Shown one piece after another: positions 17,002 through 25,466 of a DNA stretch of 43,391 nucleotides. Positions within the stretch are counted from its first letter, which is position 1, and every line of letters begins with the position of its first letter. The notes under the pieces are model-generated. The model saw only the letters and a program-made list of their open reading frames with translations, ran no database searches and was not told where the DNA came from. This stretch comes from Haliea sp. (GTDB lineage Bacteria > Pseudomonadota > Gammaproteobacteria > Pseudomonadales > Halieaceae), in NCBI GenBank assembly GCA_002862465.1, contig PKDD01000126.1:1-43391 (forward strand), given 5' to 3'. Both the position numbers and the translations under genes were made by a program.

Positions 17002-19410
17002 ATGACTAATCGTCAATTTATTTCCGGTCTTTTCATGCTTCCCCCCCTGCTACTGACGGGAGTTTGTGCCTCAGCCGAGGTAAACCCCAACGGACCCAAC
17101 CCGCTGGCGCTCGAAGAGATTGTCGTCACTGCAAACCGCCGCGAAGAGAGTATTCAGGAAGTCCCCATGTCTGTGACGGCGTTTACGGGTCAGTTTTTTA
17201 AAGAATCTGGCGTGACCAACCTCGCAGGACTGGAGCAATATACTCCCAGTCTAAAGATAACCCCAGGAACAGACTCCAATTCCACCTCTATCAGAATCCG
17301 CGGTATCGGCTCAGTGGGCACTAATGCAGGCATTGACCCTAGTGTTGGGGTGTTTATCGATGGGGTTTACCAAGGCCGCGCTGGCATGAGCATAGGAGAC
17401 CTTATTGATATCGAACGCGTGGAAATCCTGCGTGGACCACAGGGTACACTCTACGGGAAAAATACGGCTGCCGGCGCTATCAGCATCATAACCAAAGCTC
17501 CCTCCCCGCACGCGCTTGAATCCGAGATCGAGTTAACCTATAACACTGATCAGCGTGCCGAAGTCCACGCCATGGTCAACGTTCCTTTTGGTGACACCGG
17601 CAACGCTATGCGCATGACAGGCTTTGCCATCAATGGCGATCACCTTTATAACAATACCTACGACGGGCAGGGCCTGAACGACGCGAACAAATGGGGACTT
17701 AAAGCGCGCGCGCTTTTTGATACCGGAGCAAAGACGGAAAGTGATGGTTTTGGTGAGTTTTTGTTCACTTTTGATTATATGAAAGAAGATACAGATTGCT
17801 GTGCCCTTGCCATAATAGACTACACGGGGCTTTCGACGCTCAACTCGCCCAGCACCAATACGCCTTCTGCACAACTGTCCGAAGCGCTCGGCCTAAACGC
17901 AGAGGGAAACCCAATTCTGCAATGGAGCTCTTTTGAAGACTCGGAAGGCTTCCAGCCGCCTGCAGCAGACCCCTTCAGCGACGATTACTGGATCGACACC
18001 GACATACGCAACAAAGTGGAAGTAGGAGGCGTGGCGCTAGAGTGGAATAAAGAACTGGCCAATGAAAATATCGTAACGTTTATCAACGCGTGGCGACATT
18101 ACGAATCTGACAGCGCCTATGATGGAGACTTCACTGCTTATGAAGCGGTCGGAGGCTCAACCGATATCAATTTTGACCAGTATTCATCTGAACTGCGGAT
18201 TACCTCGGCGGGCGGTGAGACTATCGACTATCAAGCCGGGCTTTATGCATTTTACTCAGAAATGGATTCTGTTGGAACATTCAGTCAGTCGGTCGCGCTC
18301 GTCACTAACATCGGCATCGCTTTTCTCTTCCCTGACGGCACAACTAATACCGATACCAATCAATACAAAACTACCAGCTACGCCGCATTCGGTCAGGCCA
18401 TTTGGAATATTACAGACACATTCAGTACCACACTAGGGCTTCGCTATACCTATGAGCGCAAAGATCGCAAAGGCTCACAGATTACTTCACCAGCATCGAT
18501 CCTTGACATCCCACCTGTCGCTGGCCCAGACGTTTATTATGACGACAGCCGCAATGACGACAACATATCTCCGGCACTAATAGCCCGCTATTTCGTTAAG
18601 CCTGAAATTATGACCTACGCTAGTATCAGCAGGGGCTTCAAATCTGGAGGATTCAACCAGCGACGAGAATTAGAAGGAAAAAACGGTGAATTTGATCAAG
18701 AAACTGCCACCAACTATGAGATTGGCTGGAAGGGTTCCACCGAGGACAGACGCCTGCAACTGAATGGCACGCTTTACTACACTAGTTACGACGACTTTCA
18801 GGCACAAGCCTTTGACGGCTCTAGCATTAGTGTCACCAATGCGGGCTCAATGGAAAGTTACGGCTTAGAACTGGATATTGTTTATGTCCCTGCAGCCGAC
18901 GTGGTGGTTGGCTCAGCGGTGGGTTATAACAAAGCAGAATATAAGGACTTTGACAACGGTCAGTGTACCATTGCGCAGGCATTTAATCAGTACTATGTAG
19001 TAGAGGGCGCGCAGTCAGGCTCCCCCGGCACCTCATCCCTATGCCTGCAAGATCTTGCCGGAAAAGCATTAGACAATGTGCCCGAATGGACTGTGAGCTC
19101 CTATGCACAATATGAACGCGACTTGACACCTGCCCTTGTCGGTACAGCCCGATTAGAATATAACTACGTCGATAGCTTTTTTCTTGATCAGGATCTCGAT
19201 AAGAACCTCGAGAACGACGCGGTCAATCTGGTCAATCTGCGGTTCACCCTATCGAATGTTGAACAAACCTGGAACGCTGCAATTTGGGGCCGCAATCTGC
19301 TGGATGAAGACTACTATGCTTTTGGCCTAGACGTCCCTGTACTTGGCGGCTACGCTGGCGTGACTGCACCGGGCGCAATTTATGGTGTCACTGTCCGCTT
19401 CATGCATTAG
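17002..19410 (+). CDS. TonB-dependent outer-membrane receptor
   Basis: 802 residues. It has a signal peptide (MTNRQFISGLFMLPPLLL, ending near CASAE) and a TonB box LEEIVVTANRR at about residue 36. The plug domain follows (about residues 50-165), with IRIRGIGS and the ERVEILRGPQGTLYGKNT stretch, then a beta-barrel to the C-terminus. The last residues are VTVRFMH; most such barrels end in Phe or Trp, so the final His is slightly unusual. The type is that of receptors found in sphingomonads and marine gammaproteobacteria next to catabolic genes rather than the siderophore class; no flanking iron genes are present. It likely imports a hydrophobic substrate or its adduct with energy from TonB-ExbBD, encoded elsewhere. 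It leads an operon with the next three genes. Confidence 0.93.
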   Translation: MTNRQFISGLFMLPPLLLTGVCASAEVNPNGPNPLALEEIVVTANRREESIQEVPMSVTAFTGQFFKESGVTNLAGLEQYTPSLKITPGTDSNSTSIRIRGIGSVGTNAGIDPSVGVFIDGVYQGRAGMSIGDLIDIERVEILRGPQGTLYGKNTAAGAISIITKAPSPHALESEIELTYNTDQRAEVHAMVNVPFGDTGNAMRMTGFAINGDHLYNNTYDGQGLNDANKWGLKARALFDTGAKTESDGFGEFLFTFDYMKEDTDCCALAIIDYTGLSTLNSPSTNTPSAQLSEALGLNAEGNPILQWSSFEDSEGFQPPAADPFSDDYWIDTDIRNKVEVGGVALEWNKELANENIVTFINAWRHYESDSAYDGDFTAYEAVGGSTDINFDQYSSELRITSAGGETIDYQAGLYAFYSEMDSVGTFSQSVALVTNIGIAFLFPDGTTNTDTNQYKTTSYAAFGQAIWNITDTFSTTLGLRYTYERKDRKGSQITSPASILDIPPVAGPDVYYDDSRNDDNISPALIARYFVKPEIMTYASISRGFKSGGFNQRRELEGKNGEFDQETATNYEIGWKGSTEDRRLQLNGTLYYTSYDDFQAQAFDGSSISVTNAGSMESYGLELDIVYVPAADVVVGSAVGYNKAEYKDFDNGQCTIAQAFNQYYVVEGAQSGSPGTSSLCLQDLAGKALDNVPEWTVSSYAQYERDLTPALVGTARLEYNYVDSFFLDQDLDKNLENDAVNLVNLRFTLSNVEQTWNAAIWGRNLLDEDYYAFGLDVPVLGGYAGVTAPGAIYGVTVRFMH

Positions 19411-19495
19411 GACGTTGCCTAATCGGGTCTAAAGTTTGTATCACTACTTTAAGGTCGGCAAGCCAAGAACCTGTCATCAAGGGGGATAAAGCCAA

Positions 19496-20302
19496 ATGTC
19501 TAATGAGCAATTAATCTCCACCGATGGTGGTTCGAGCCGCGTTCCGGCGCCACAGAAACTGGGCTTTTATTATAACTGGGGGCCCCAAGCCTGGATCGAC
19601 ATGTGGATGTCGAACTCTATGCTGGTGAGAAAAGCCATGCCTATTATCAGCCATACCTTTGTACCGATCTTGAGACTGTCTGGTGACAAAGAACAGGTAA
19701 ACCTTGATTACGAGCGAATCAAATCACGCAGGGAGGTGATTAATCGCTTTGACTCGCCCCGAGAAAAATGGCGTAAGCGCTATGGAAACTTTGTACGTGA
19801 AGTTGAGTGGGCGTTGCTGGAACTACGCAAGCATTTTAACCAAAAACAATATGAAGACATTGTTATCGGCACGTCAGTCGCTCTGTCGCATGAGACCTCG
19901 GGTGACTTCCTCAAAATGATGAACAGTATTTCAGATAAAAATAAAAACAAAAAGACTACACTATCGAGAGACGGAAGCCCCACCAAGCCAAGCCGCTGGA
20001 GCACCTTCTTGTTTGAAACCTTTAATCCGGCACACTGGCTGACTGGTCCGGCAACGATCACGGAATTTGATCCGGCTAACGGACTTACAGTGATGGAAAT
20101 TCCCGATTGCGGCTGGCATACGTGCGGCCCCCAAGATCGTTTGCCGAACCCGAGTTCGCTGCCTGAAGAAGGCTGCCTTAATATCTGCAAAGGCCCATTT
20201 GAAGCGCTTTTCAGCGGGACTAATGGCGGACTAAAAATGGAATTCGACCCGCACCTACCTGAGACGTCATGCACAGTCAGGATGAGTTGGCAGCCAAACT
20301 AG
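19496..20302 (+). CDS. unrecognised protein with a cysteine-rich C-terminus
   Basis: 268 residues that I cannot assign to a family with confidence. The N-terminal two thirds look helical and charged (for example YERIKSRREVINRF, then REKWRKRYGNFVREVEWALLE in two pieces around 90-110), without signal peptide or membrane segment. The last 65 residues hold five cysteines, C205, C210, C227, C231 and C259, with H208 and H253 nearby. This suggests a metal or iron-sulfur site, or a V4R-like or ATC-hydrolase-like domain; the last two are only impressions. It lies 85 bp after the TonB receptor and 18 bp before the small coiled-coil gene, so it should be expressed with them. It could be an enzyme acting on the imported substrate. 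Confidence 0.8.
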   Translation: MSNEQLISTDGGSSRVPAPQKLGFYYNWGPQAWIDMWMSNSMLVRKAMPIISHTFVPILRLSGDKEQVNLDYERIKSRREVINRFDSPREKWRKRYGNFVREVEWALLELRKHFNQKQYEDIVIGTSVALSHETSGDFLKMMNSISDKNKNKKTTLSRDGSPTKPSRWSTFLFETFNPAHWLTGPATITEFDPANGLTVMEIPDCGWHTCGPQDRLPNPSSLPEEGCLNICKGPFEALFSGTNGGLKMEFDPHLPETSCTVRMSWQPN

Positions 20303-20320
20303 TGGGCGAGGAGTATTCCA

Positions 20321-20551
20321 ATGAACCTGTTGGAGATAGTGTTCGCGCGAAGACGTCTGTGGCAACAACGGCAGGAAATAGCCGCGTTGCGCGCAGAAAA
20401 GGCTAAACTGCAGCGGCAAAACGATAGTATGCGTGAGGGTATGCGGCGCTGTGTGACCTGCGAATATCGCAGCGATTTCAAACAACGGCAGGACAACTGT
20501 ATCGATACAACGAAACAGTTGTCCCCTGCCCCGGCAAACAATGAGCAGTAA
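20321..20551 (+). CDS. 76-residue coiled-coil protein with a CxxC motif
   Basis: A small protein that I accept as real because AGGAG lies eight bases before ATG 20321 and the frame fits tightly between two co-directional genes (gaps of 18 and 32 bp). Residues 10-38 form a charged amphipathic helix with hydrophobic positions L13, I20, L23 and L30, a likely short coiled coil. It is followed by C44-V-T-C47 and C60, a possible metal-binding or disulfide unit, and a disordered Pro/Asn-rich tail. There is no signal peptide. The neighbouring 19496 protein is also cysteine-rich, so the two may form a complex. No function is known to me. Confidence 0.65.
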   Translation: MNLLEIVFARRRLWQQRQEIAALRAEKAKLQRQNDSMREGMRRCVTCEYRSDFKQRQDNCIDTTKQLSPAPANNEQ

Positions 20552-20583
20552 GATAACCCACACTATCATTTGAGAGGAAATTC

Positions 20584-21450
20584 ATGGCCGTTATCCTAGT
20601 GACAGGAAGTAGTACCGGAATTGGTCAAGAAACCGCGCTACATATGGCGCGCAAAGGCCACGAGGTCTACGCTGCAGTGCGCAGCCCCGAGACTGCTACA
20701 GAATTACAAGAGCTGATTGCAGCGGAAAAACTACCCATCAGCGTTATCAAGCTGGACCTCATCGATACCGAATCTATTGTGACCGCCGTGAAAGAAATAA
20801 TGGCGCGCAGTGGCCGTATCGATGCGCTGGTCAACAACGCCGGTATAGGCGGTGGCCGCGCGGTGGAGGAGACACCGATGGATGAAGTTCGGGAAATTTT
20901 TGAGACTAACTACTTCGGCAACGTCAATGTACTGCGCGCAGTTACGCCCATTATGCGCCAGCAAAGGTCTGGCAGGATTGTCACCGTGGGGTCACTAGCC
21001 GGTCGTGTTGTAATGGGCTGTCACGCTCACTATTCCGCATCCAAATGGGCAATGGAAGGTCTCAGCGAGGCGCTAGCGCAGGAAATGGCGGAATTCAACG
21101 TAAAGGTGGCCATCATCGAACCAGGCTGTGTCCTAACGCCCATATGGGGTAAAGGATCATTACCGACAGAACCTTCACCCTACCTTAAATCTCTGCAACG
21201 GCTAGGGCGTTTTTTTGAGTTCGGTCTGCGCCGCCCGGCGATGCCGACTGACGTGGCCAGCGCTATTGCCCACGCCATCGAAGCGGCCAAACCGCATTTC
21301 CGCTACCCAGTTGGACCAGACGCCTTGGAGACTGTAGCTGCTCGCGCCTCAGTTTCGGATGATGCTTGGATCGAAGCTAACTGTTTGCAGGGCGAGTTAT
21401 TCAATGATCGATGGCTGGAGTTGGTCGGTGTGGACTACTACCGCGACTAG
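20584..21450 (+). CDS. short-chain dehydrogenase/reductase (SDR)
   Basis: 288 residues of classical SDR. The cofactor motif is TGSSTGIG at residues 7-14, NNAGIGGG is near 86 and the catalytic YSASK near 147. The length and the C-terminal extension (PHFRYPVGPDALE) resemble the retinol- or 17-beta-hydroxysteroid-dehydrogenase-like SDRs that act on alcohols or ketones of isoprenoids and steroids. That subfamily reading is by eye. It closes the operon of TonB receptor, Cys-rich protein and coiled-coil protein; GAGAGGAAATTC precedes the start. With the divergent carotenoid oxygenases an oxidation of a retinal-like cleavage product is imaginable but unproven. Confidence 0.9.
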   Translation: MAVILVTGSSTGIGQETALHMARKGHEVYAAVRSPETATELQELIAAEKLPISVIKLDLIDTESIVTAVKEIMARSGRIDALVNNAGIGGGRAVEETPMDEVREIFETNYFGNVNVLRAVTPIMRQQRSGRIVTVGSLAGRVVMGCHAHYSASKWAMEGLSEALAQEMAEFNVKVAIIEPGCVLTPIWGKGSLPTEPSPYLKSLQRLGRFFEFGLRRPAMPTDVASAIAHAIEAAKPHFRYPVGPDALETVAARASVSDDAWIEANCLQGELFNDRWLELVGVDYYRD

Positions 21451-21793
21451 TCACTAGACTATTAACAAGGTGCCTTTTCTCGGTCTCGCACAGATGTGTT
21501 CACCGAGTTTACAGTCGCCGTCTGCTCCTGCGCCAGTCTCGATACTCTCTCCGAAATCGGCTCCAGAATTAATCACAATAGGACAGCGTAACCCCTTCTC
21601 GAAGGACATGTAAAACAGCGTCTCAGAGACAATAAAAAATGGCCTTCATCACAAGCTCAAAAGACTACCGCACAACCCCAACTCGCGACTCTACTGTAAG
21701 CACTGGCTGACCAACTTGAGAACTGCCGCTGTCATTAATTATCGGACTTTGTCCGGGCGACCGCAGTTAGCGCCAATGGCTATTTTTTGGATG
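21451..21793. other. 343-bp convergent gap without a gene
   Basis: The gap lies between the converging SDR and GST genes. Apart from the terminator-like hairpin at 21479-21510 I find nothing convincing. There is no open frame with a ribosome site and start, no repeat shared with the rest of the window and no copy of the CAGTCA operator. Several stretches look like ordinary gene-derived sequence, so a decayed gene is possible, but I recognise no protein remnant. Confidence 0.5.
21479..21510 (+). terminator. possible terminator after the SDR gene
   Basis: CTCGGT (21479-21484) and ACCGAG (21502-21507) form a 6-bp outer stem. CACA and TGTG inside the loop can add a small inner stem. TTTA follows at once, which is only a short T-run. 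Its place 28 bp after the SDR stop, facing the GST gene, supports a terminator role. Confidence 0.4.
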
Positions 21794-22426
21794 CTACGCT
21801 TCTGACGGATGAACACTGGCAGCAACGCTGGGACGCTCGAGAACACGCTTGAACCAAGCCTGCAGATTCGGTAATGCTTCAGGGATGCCTTGACCAATTA
21901 GGGCACCAAAATCTGCAAAGGCGAACAGTTGTATATCAGCCAAAGTGAATCGGTCGCCGCACACGAACGTCTTGTCCGCCATTTGTGGCTCCAGCCAAGC
22001 CCAAGAATCCTGCACCGTAGCTTTTAAATCATCTGCCGCGTGGGGAATGACGCGATATCGGTCTTTAAATAGCCCTATTGCTTCTGCACTGCGAAACGCC
22101 AGCGTCATGGGTTCGAGAATGCGCGTATCAAATCGCCGATTCCACATCCGCGTTTCTGCCCGCTCTTCTGGCGTGGCACCGATCAATGAGGGGCCGCCAG
22201 TCACTTCATCGAGGTATCCGCATATCACCGTCACTTCCGCTATCACACTACCGTCATCGAGTTGCAAGCAAGGCGACTGGGCAGACGGGTTGAGTTTCCT
22301 GAAAGCATCGCCAAGGTTTTCACCAGCCATGATGTCCACCTCCTGAACCGGCAAATCTATGCCGCGTTCAGCGATAAACATTGCAACAACACGGGGATTG
22401 GGACCCACAGACATATAAAGTTTCAT
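21794..22426 (-). CDS. glutathione S-transferase family protein
   Basis: About 210 residues from ATG 22426, which has GAGGAG six bases upstream; an upstream in-frame ATG at 22474 is not supported. The N-terminal thioredoxin-like domain starts MKLYMSVGPNPRVV and contains NPSAQSPCLQLDDG and VTVICGYLDE. The helical C-terminal domain has DRFTLADIQLFAF, the standard GST N-capping region. The residue expected to activate glutathione is S7 or a neighbour near the N-terminus. Roles could be detoxification of electrophiles, or an isomerase or lyase step. The gene is divergent from the SDR-Rieske operon across operator site B, so it is likely induced with it. Confidence 0.9.
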   Translation of the reverse strand: MKLYMSVGPNPRVVAMFIAERGIDLPVQEVDIMAGENLGDAFRKLNPSAQSPCLQLDDGSVIAEVTVICGYLDEVTGGPSLIGATPEERAETRMWNRRFDTRILEPMTLAFRSAEAIGLFKDRYRVIPHAADDLKATVQDSWAWLEPQMADKTFVCGDRFTLADIQLFAFADFGALIGQGIPEALPNLQAWFKRVLERPSVAASVHPSEA

Positions 22427-22542
22427 TTTTTCTCCTCGGGATATAGCGATTCTTTCGACTGCCAGAGGATTCATACTGGGCCGAAAAATAACTACATTGA
22501 CAGCGTCTTCTGCCTAGTTTGAACACACATTATCGGATAAAA

Positions 22543-22570
22543 AATAAACAGTCAAATCTGATTGTTTATT
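22543..22570. promoter_or_regulatory. predicted operator, site B of shared inverted repeat (best copy)
   Basis: The left arm AATAAACAGTCA (22543-22554) and right arm TGATTGTTTATT (22559-22570) flank the spacer AATC. Eleven of twelve positions are complementary, making this the clearest copy in the window. It lies 117 bp before the GST start and 126 bp before the SDR start at 22696. Confidence 0.65.
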
Positions 22571-22695
22571 ACAAATAGGTTTGATAACGTGCCCTATAAA
22601 GGCGCGTTGCCGACTGGGGACGTTGCCCTCTGAAAGGCATCTCCCCACGCTTCTACGAATAAACAAAAACACTACAATGATCTCAGGAGACACAC

Positions 22696-23457
22696 ATGGA
22701 TCTCGGACTGTCTGGAAAAAAAGCTGTCATCACCGGTTCAACCCGCGGCATTGGTCGTGCCATTGCCAATCTGCTTGCCGATGAAGGTGTCGATCTAGCA
22801 ATCTGCGCACGCCAGCAAGCTGACGTAGATAATGCTATCAGCGAACTCAGCACCAAAGGCGTCAAAGTCGTAGGATCTGCTGTTGATGTGGCTGATGGTG
22901 AGGCCTATAAAGCCTGGATTGCTGAGATGGGTAAGCAGTTGGGCGGCATTGATATTTTTGTAGCCAATGTCAGTGCAGGGGGCGGCAATATGACTGAAGA
23001 AGGCTGGCACAACAATTTCAACGTTGATCTTCTTGGCACGACTCGCGGTGTCGAGGCGGCGACTCCCTTTCTAGAGAAATCGTCCGCTGCTGCCATCGTC
23101 GTTATTTCTAGTACCGCCGGTGTGGAAACATTTATGGGGCCGCAACCCTATAACGCGATAAAGGGTGCCCTGATAATCCATGCTAAACAGCTAAGTCAGG
23201 CTCTGGCACCTAGCGGAATTCGGGTCAACTGCGTCTCGCCTGGCCCGATTTATATAGAGGGTGGGGCCTGGGAATTTATCCAGAACAATATGGCCGAGCT
23301 CTATGACAGCACACTGGCGCAAATTCCGCAGGGCCGCATGGGGTCCGCAGAAGAAATCGCCAACACCGTGGCCTTCTTGGCCAGCCCAGCTGCAAGCCTT
23401 ATCACGGGCGTAAACTTGGTAGCAGACGGCGGCTTCACCAAGCGGGTGCAGTTATAA
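22696..23457 (+). CDS. SDR-family oxidoreductase
   Basis: 253 residues, classical SDR of the FabG-like size. TGSTRGIG (residues 14-21) binds NAD(P). The catalytic residues are Ser in VVISSTAG near 138 and Tyr/Lys in YNAIK near 151. The C-terminal end VNLVADGGFTKRVQL is typical. AGGAG lies upstream of ATG 22696. It heads an operon with a ThuA-like protein (1-bp gap), ACAD, Rieske oxygenase and SnoaL-like protein. A dihydrodiol or hydroxy group made by the Rieske enzyme would be a plausible substrate. Confidence 0.92.
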   Translation: MDLGLSGKKAVITGSTRGIGRAIANLLADEGVDLAICARQQADVDNAISELSTKGVKVVGSAVDVADGEAYKAWIAEMGKQLGGIDIFVANVSAGGGNMTEEGWHNNFNVDLLGTTRGVEAATPFLEKSSAAAIVVISSTAGVETFMGPQPYNAIKGALIIHAKQLSQALAPSGIRVNCVSPGPIYIEGGAWEFIQNNMAELYDSTLAQIPQGRMGSAEEIANTVAFLASPAASLITGVNLVADGGFTKRVQL

Positions 23458-23458
23458 A

Positions 23459-24229
23459 ATGAGCAAAAGCGATCGTATTGACGTTTATCTTGTTGCAGGT
23501 GGGAAGTATCACAATATTGACCACGCAAGACTTGAGATACTCAAGTTACTTGCGGAACAACCGCGCATCAAGGTGCTAGTGGGGTCTGACTTCAGTGACA
23601 TTGAGGCGATCTGCGCGAGTGATGTACTGATTACCTACACCTGCGATGTCATTCCAACGACAAGTGAAACTCGTTGCCTGATAGACTACGTTAACAGCGG
23701 TAAAAAATGGTTCGCCTTGCACGGCACAAACTCCATCCTGCAGTTTTTAGAGCCTGCGGCTGACGGCACGTCTCGCGTGGACTGCCCAGAAGACAATATG
23801 CCATTCATGGAAGTACTGGGCAGCCAATTCATGGCGCACCCCCCCATCCATGAGTATGAGGTTCACGTCACAGAATCAGATCATCCGCTGGTGACGGGCA
23901 TTCCCAGCTTCAAAGTGGACGATGAACTCTATCTGTGTAAATTTCATGGGGAGCACCAAACGCTGCTGCACACACACTGGTCAGATCCAGTAGAAAATTT
24001 CGTTCGTGACGACTGGATGAAAGACACCGATGTACAACCTGTTTTGTATATTCACCCCTATGGAGCCGGCCTTGTTCTTTACCTAACGTTAGGCCACTGT
24101 CGCGGAAAATACGATATGCAACCCTATATTGAGGAGTACCCAGTGCCCGAGGAAGGCGCTTGGAGGACGCCGGAATTCTATGAATTGTTACGCCGTGGCA
24201 TCCTATGGCTGATGTCCCCTATACATTAG
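23459..24229 (+). CDS. ThuA-like domain protein
   Basis: 256 residues resembling the ThuA/trehalose-utilisation family, a class I glutamine-amidotransferase-like flavodoxin fold. Landmarks are VAGGKYHNIDHAR at the start, a strand ending SDVLITYTCD near residue 60, FALHGTNSI near 84, MAHPPIHEYEV near 123 and YLTLGHCRGKYD near 200. The family is usually linked to sugar metabolism, yet this gene is buried in an oxidation operon, one base after an SDR stop codon. There is no signal peptide. A role in glycoside or ketone chemistry of the cluster substrate is conceivable; the actual reaction is unknown. Confidence 0.8.
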   Translation: MSKSDRIDVYLVAGGKYHNIDHARLEILKLLAEQPRIKVLVGSDFSDIEAICASDVLITYTCDVIPTTSETRCLIDYVNSGKKWFALHGTNSILQFLEPAADGTSRVDCPEDNMPFMEVLGSQFMAHPPIHEYEVHVTESDHPLVTGIPSFKVDDELYLCKFHGEHQTLLHTHWSDPVENFVRDDWMKDTDVQPVLYIHPYGAGLVLYLTLGHCRGKYDMQPYIEEYPVPEEGAWRTPEFYELLRRGILWLMSPIH

Positions 24230-24247
24230 TCTCACTGGACTTGAACC

Positions 24248-25435
24248 ATGAATCTAAACTTTAGCAACGAAGAATTGCAATTCCAGAGTGAGGTCCGTCA
24301 ATTTCTCGCGCAAGAATTGCCAACAAATATTATCGAAGGCACTGCGAACAATGCCAGCGTCTTTGTCGAGAAGGATATTGCCCTTCAGTGGCAGGATATT
24401 CTGGTGAAAAAAGGCTGGGCTGTTCCACAGTGGCCGGTGGAGCATGGCGGCACTGACTGGAGCCCGACTCAAAAATATATTTTCAGTAAAGAGTGCTATC
24501 ACGCCGGCGCTCCCATGCTTATCCCTCTAGGACTTTTAATGCTCGCGCCCGTTATCATGGCATTTGGAACAGAAAAGCAAAAAAAGGAATATCTGCCAAA
24601 AATCCTCAGTGGAGAACATTACTGGTGTCAGGGCTACTCAGAGCCTGGCTCTGGGTCCGACCTTGCCAGCCTAAAGCTTAAGGCGGAAGCTGACGGCGAT
24701 CACTATGTTGTTAACGGCTCAAAAATCTGGACCACCCATGCCCACCTCTCTGACCATATCTTTTGCCTTGTACGCACAGATAATAGCGGCAAGCCTCAAG
24801 CTGGTATTAGTTTCCTTCTTATCGACATGGCTGCACCCGGCGTTATCGTTAAGCCCATCATTACGATGGCAGGCGATCATGAAGTCAACCAGGTATTCTT
24901 CGACAACGTCCGGGTACCAATGACGAACCGTATCGGCGAGGAGAATCAAGGCTGGAGCTATGCCAAATATTTATTAGAGTTTGAACGCGGTGGTGGCTTC
25001 AACGCGGATCGCATTCGGCACGAACTGGATCATCTGGGCGAACTGTTGAAGAATGCGAAAAAATGCAATGCTAAATTTGATAAGGAAGGGTCTTTGGCCC
25101 GGAAAGTGGCGCGCATAGAAATCGATCTTAAAGCACTGGAAATCACTGAATTGCGTATCCTTTCCTCTGTGAGTGATGGCAGCAACCCGGGGCCGGAATC
25201 CTCCATTCTGAAGCTGTCATCCACTCGGCTAGAGCAGGAGATTAACGAATTATCAGTGAATGTTCTTGGCTATGACGGCTTTGTTATGAATCCAATAGAA
25301 GACGGCAATCCCGTCAGGGCGGATTATGTTAGTTCCGTAGTGCCGCGGTATCTCAATAATCGCGCGGCATCGATTTTTGGCGGCTCACAAGAGATCCAAC
25401 GCAACATCATCGCCAAAATGGTGCTGGGACTGTAA
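24248..25435 (+). CDS. acyl-CoA dehydrogenase, catalytic-type subunit
   Basis: 395 residues. The FAD and substrate regions are visible: CQGYSEPGSGSDLAS near residue 127, KIWTTHA near 159 and FGGSQEIQRNIIAK at the C-terminus. The probable base is E246 in LEFERGGG, which lines up by eye with the helix Glu of isovaleryl-CoA dehydrogenase and FadE29-like enzymes. The position used by medium-chain enzymes is a Gly in FGGSQ. This pattern is common among ACADs acting on branched or ring-linked acyl-CoA and often found as one half of a heterotetramer. The ACAD at 8819, with D238 at that place, could be its partner. It is third in the SDR-ThuA-ACAD-Rieske operon. Confidence 0.92.
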   Translation: MNLNFSNEELQFQSEVRQFLAQELPTNIIEGTANNASVFVEKDIALQWQDILVKKGWAVPQWPVEHGGTDWSPTQKYIFSKECYHAGAPMLIPLGLLMLAPVIMAFGTEKQKKEYLPKILSGEHYWCQGYSEPGSGSDLASLKLKAEADGDHYVVNGSKIWTTHAHLSDHIFCLVRTDNSGKPQAGISFLLIDMAAPGVIVKPIITMAGDHEVNQVFFDNVRVPMTNRIGEENQGWSYAKYLLEFERGGGFNADRIRHELDHLGELLKNAKKCNAKFDKEGSLARKVARIEIDLKALEITELRILSSVSDGSNPGPESSILKLSSTRLEQEINELSVNVLGYDGFVMNPIEDGNPVRADYVSSVVPRYLNNRAASIFGGSQEIQRNIIAKMVLGL

Positions 25436-25466
25436 CAACCAAGCAAAAGTACTTGGGAGATTAGCA

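Noticed and set aside
19780-20274. 164-codon minus-strand open frame
   Set aside because: It mirrors the unrecognised 19496 gene. The plus frame has better spacing to its neighbours, longer length and fits the operon direction.
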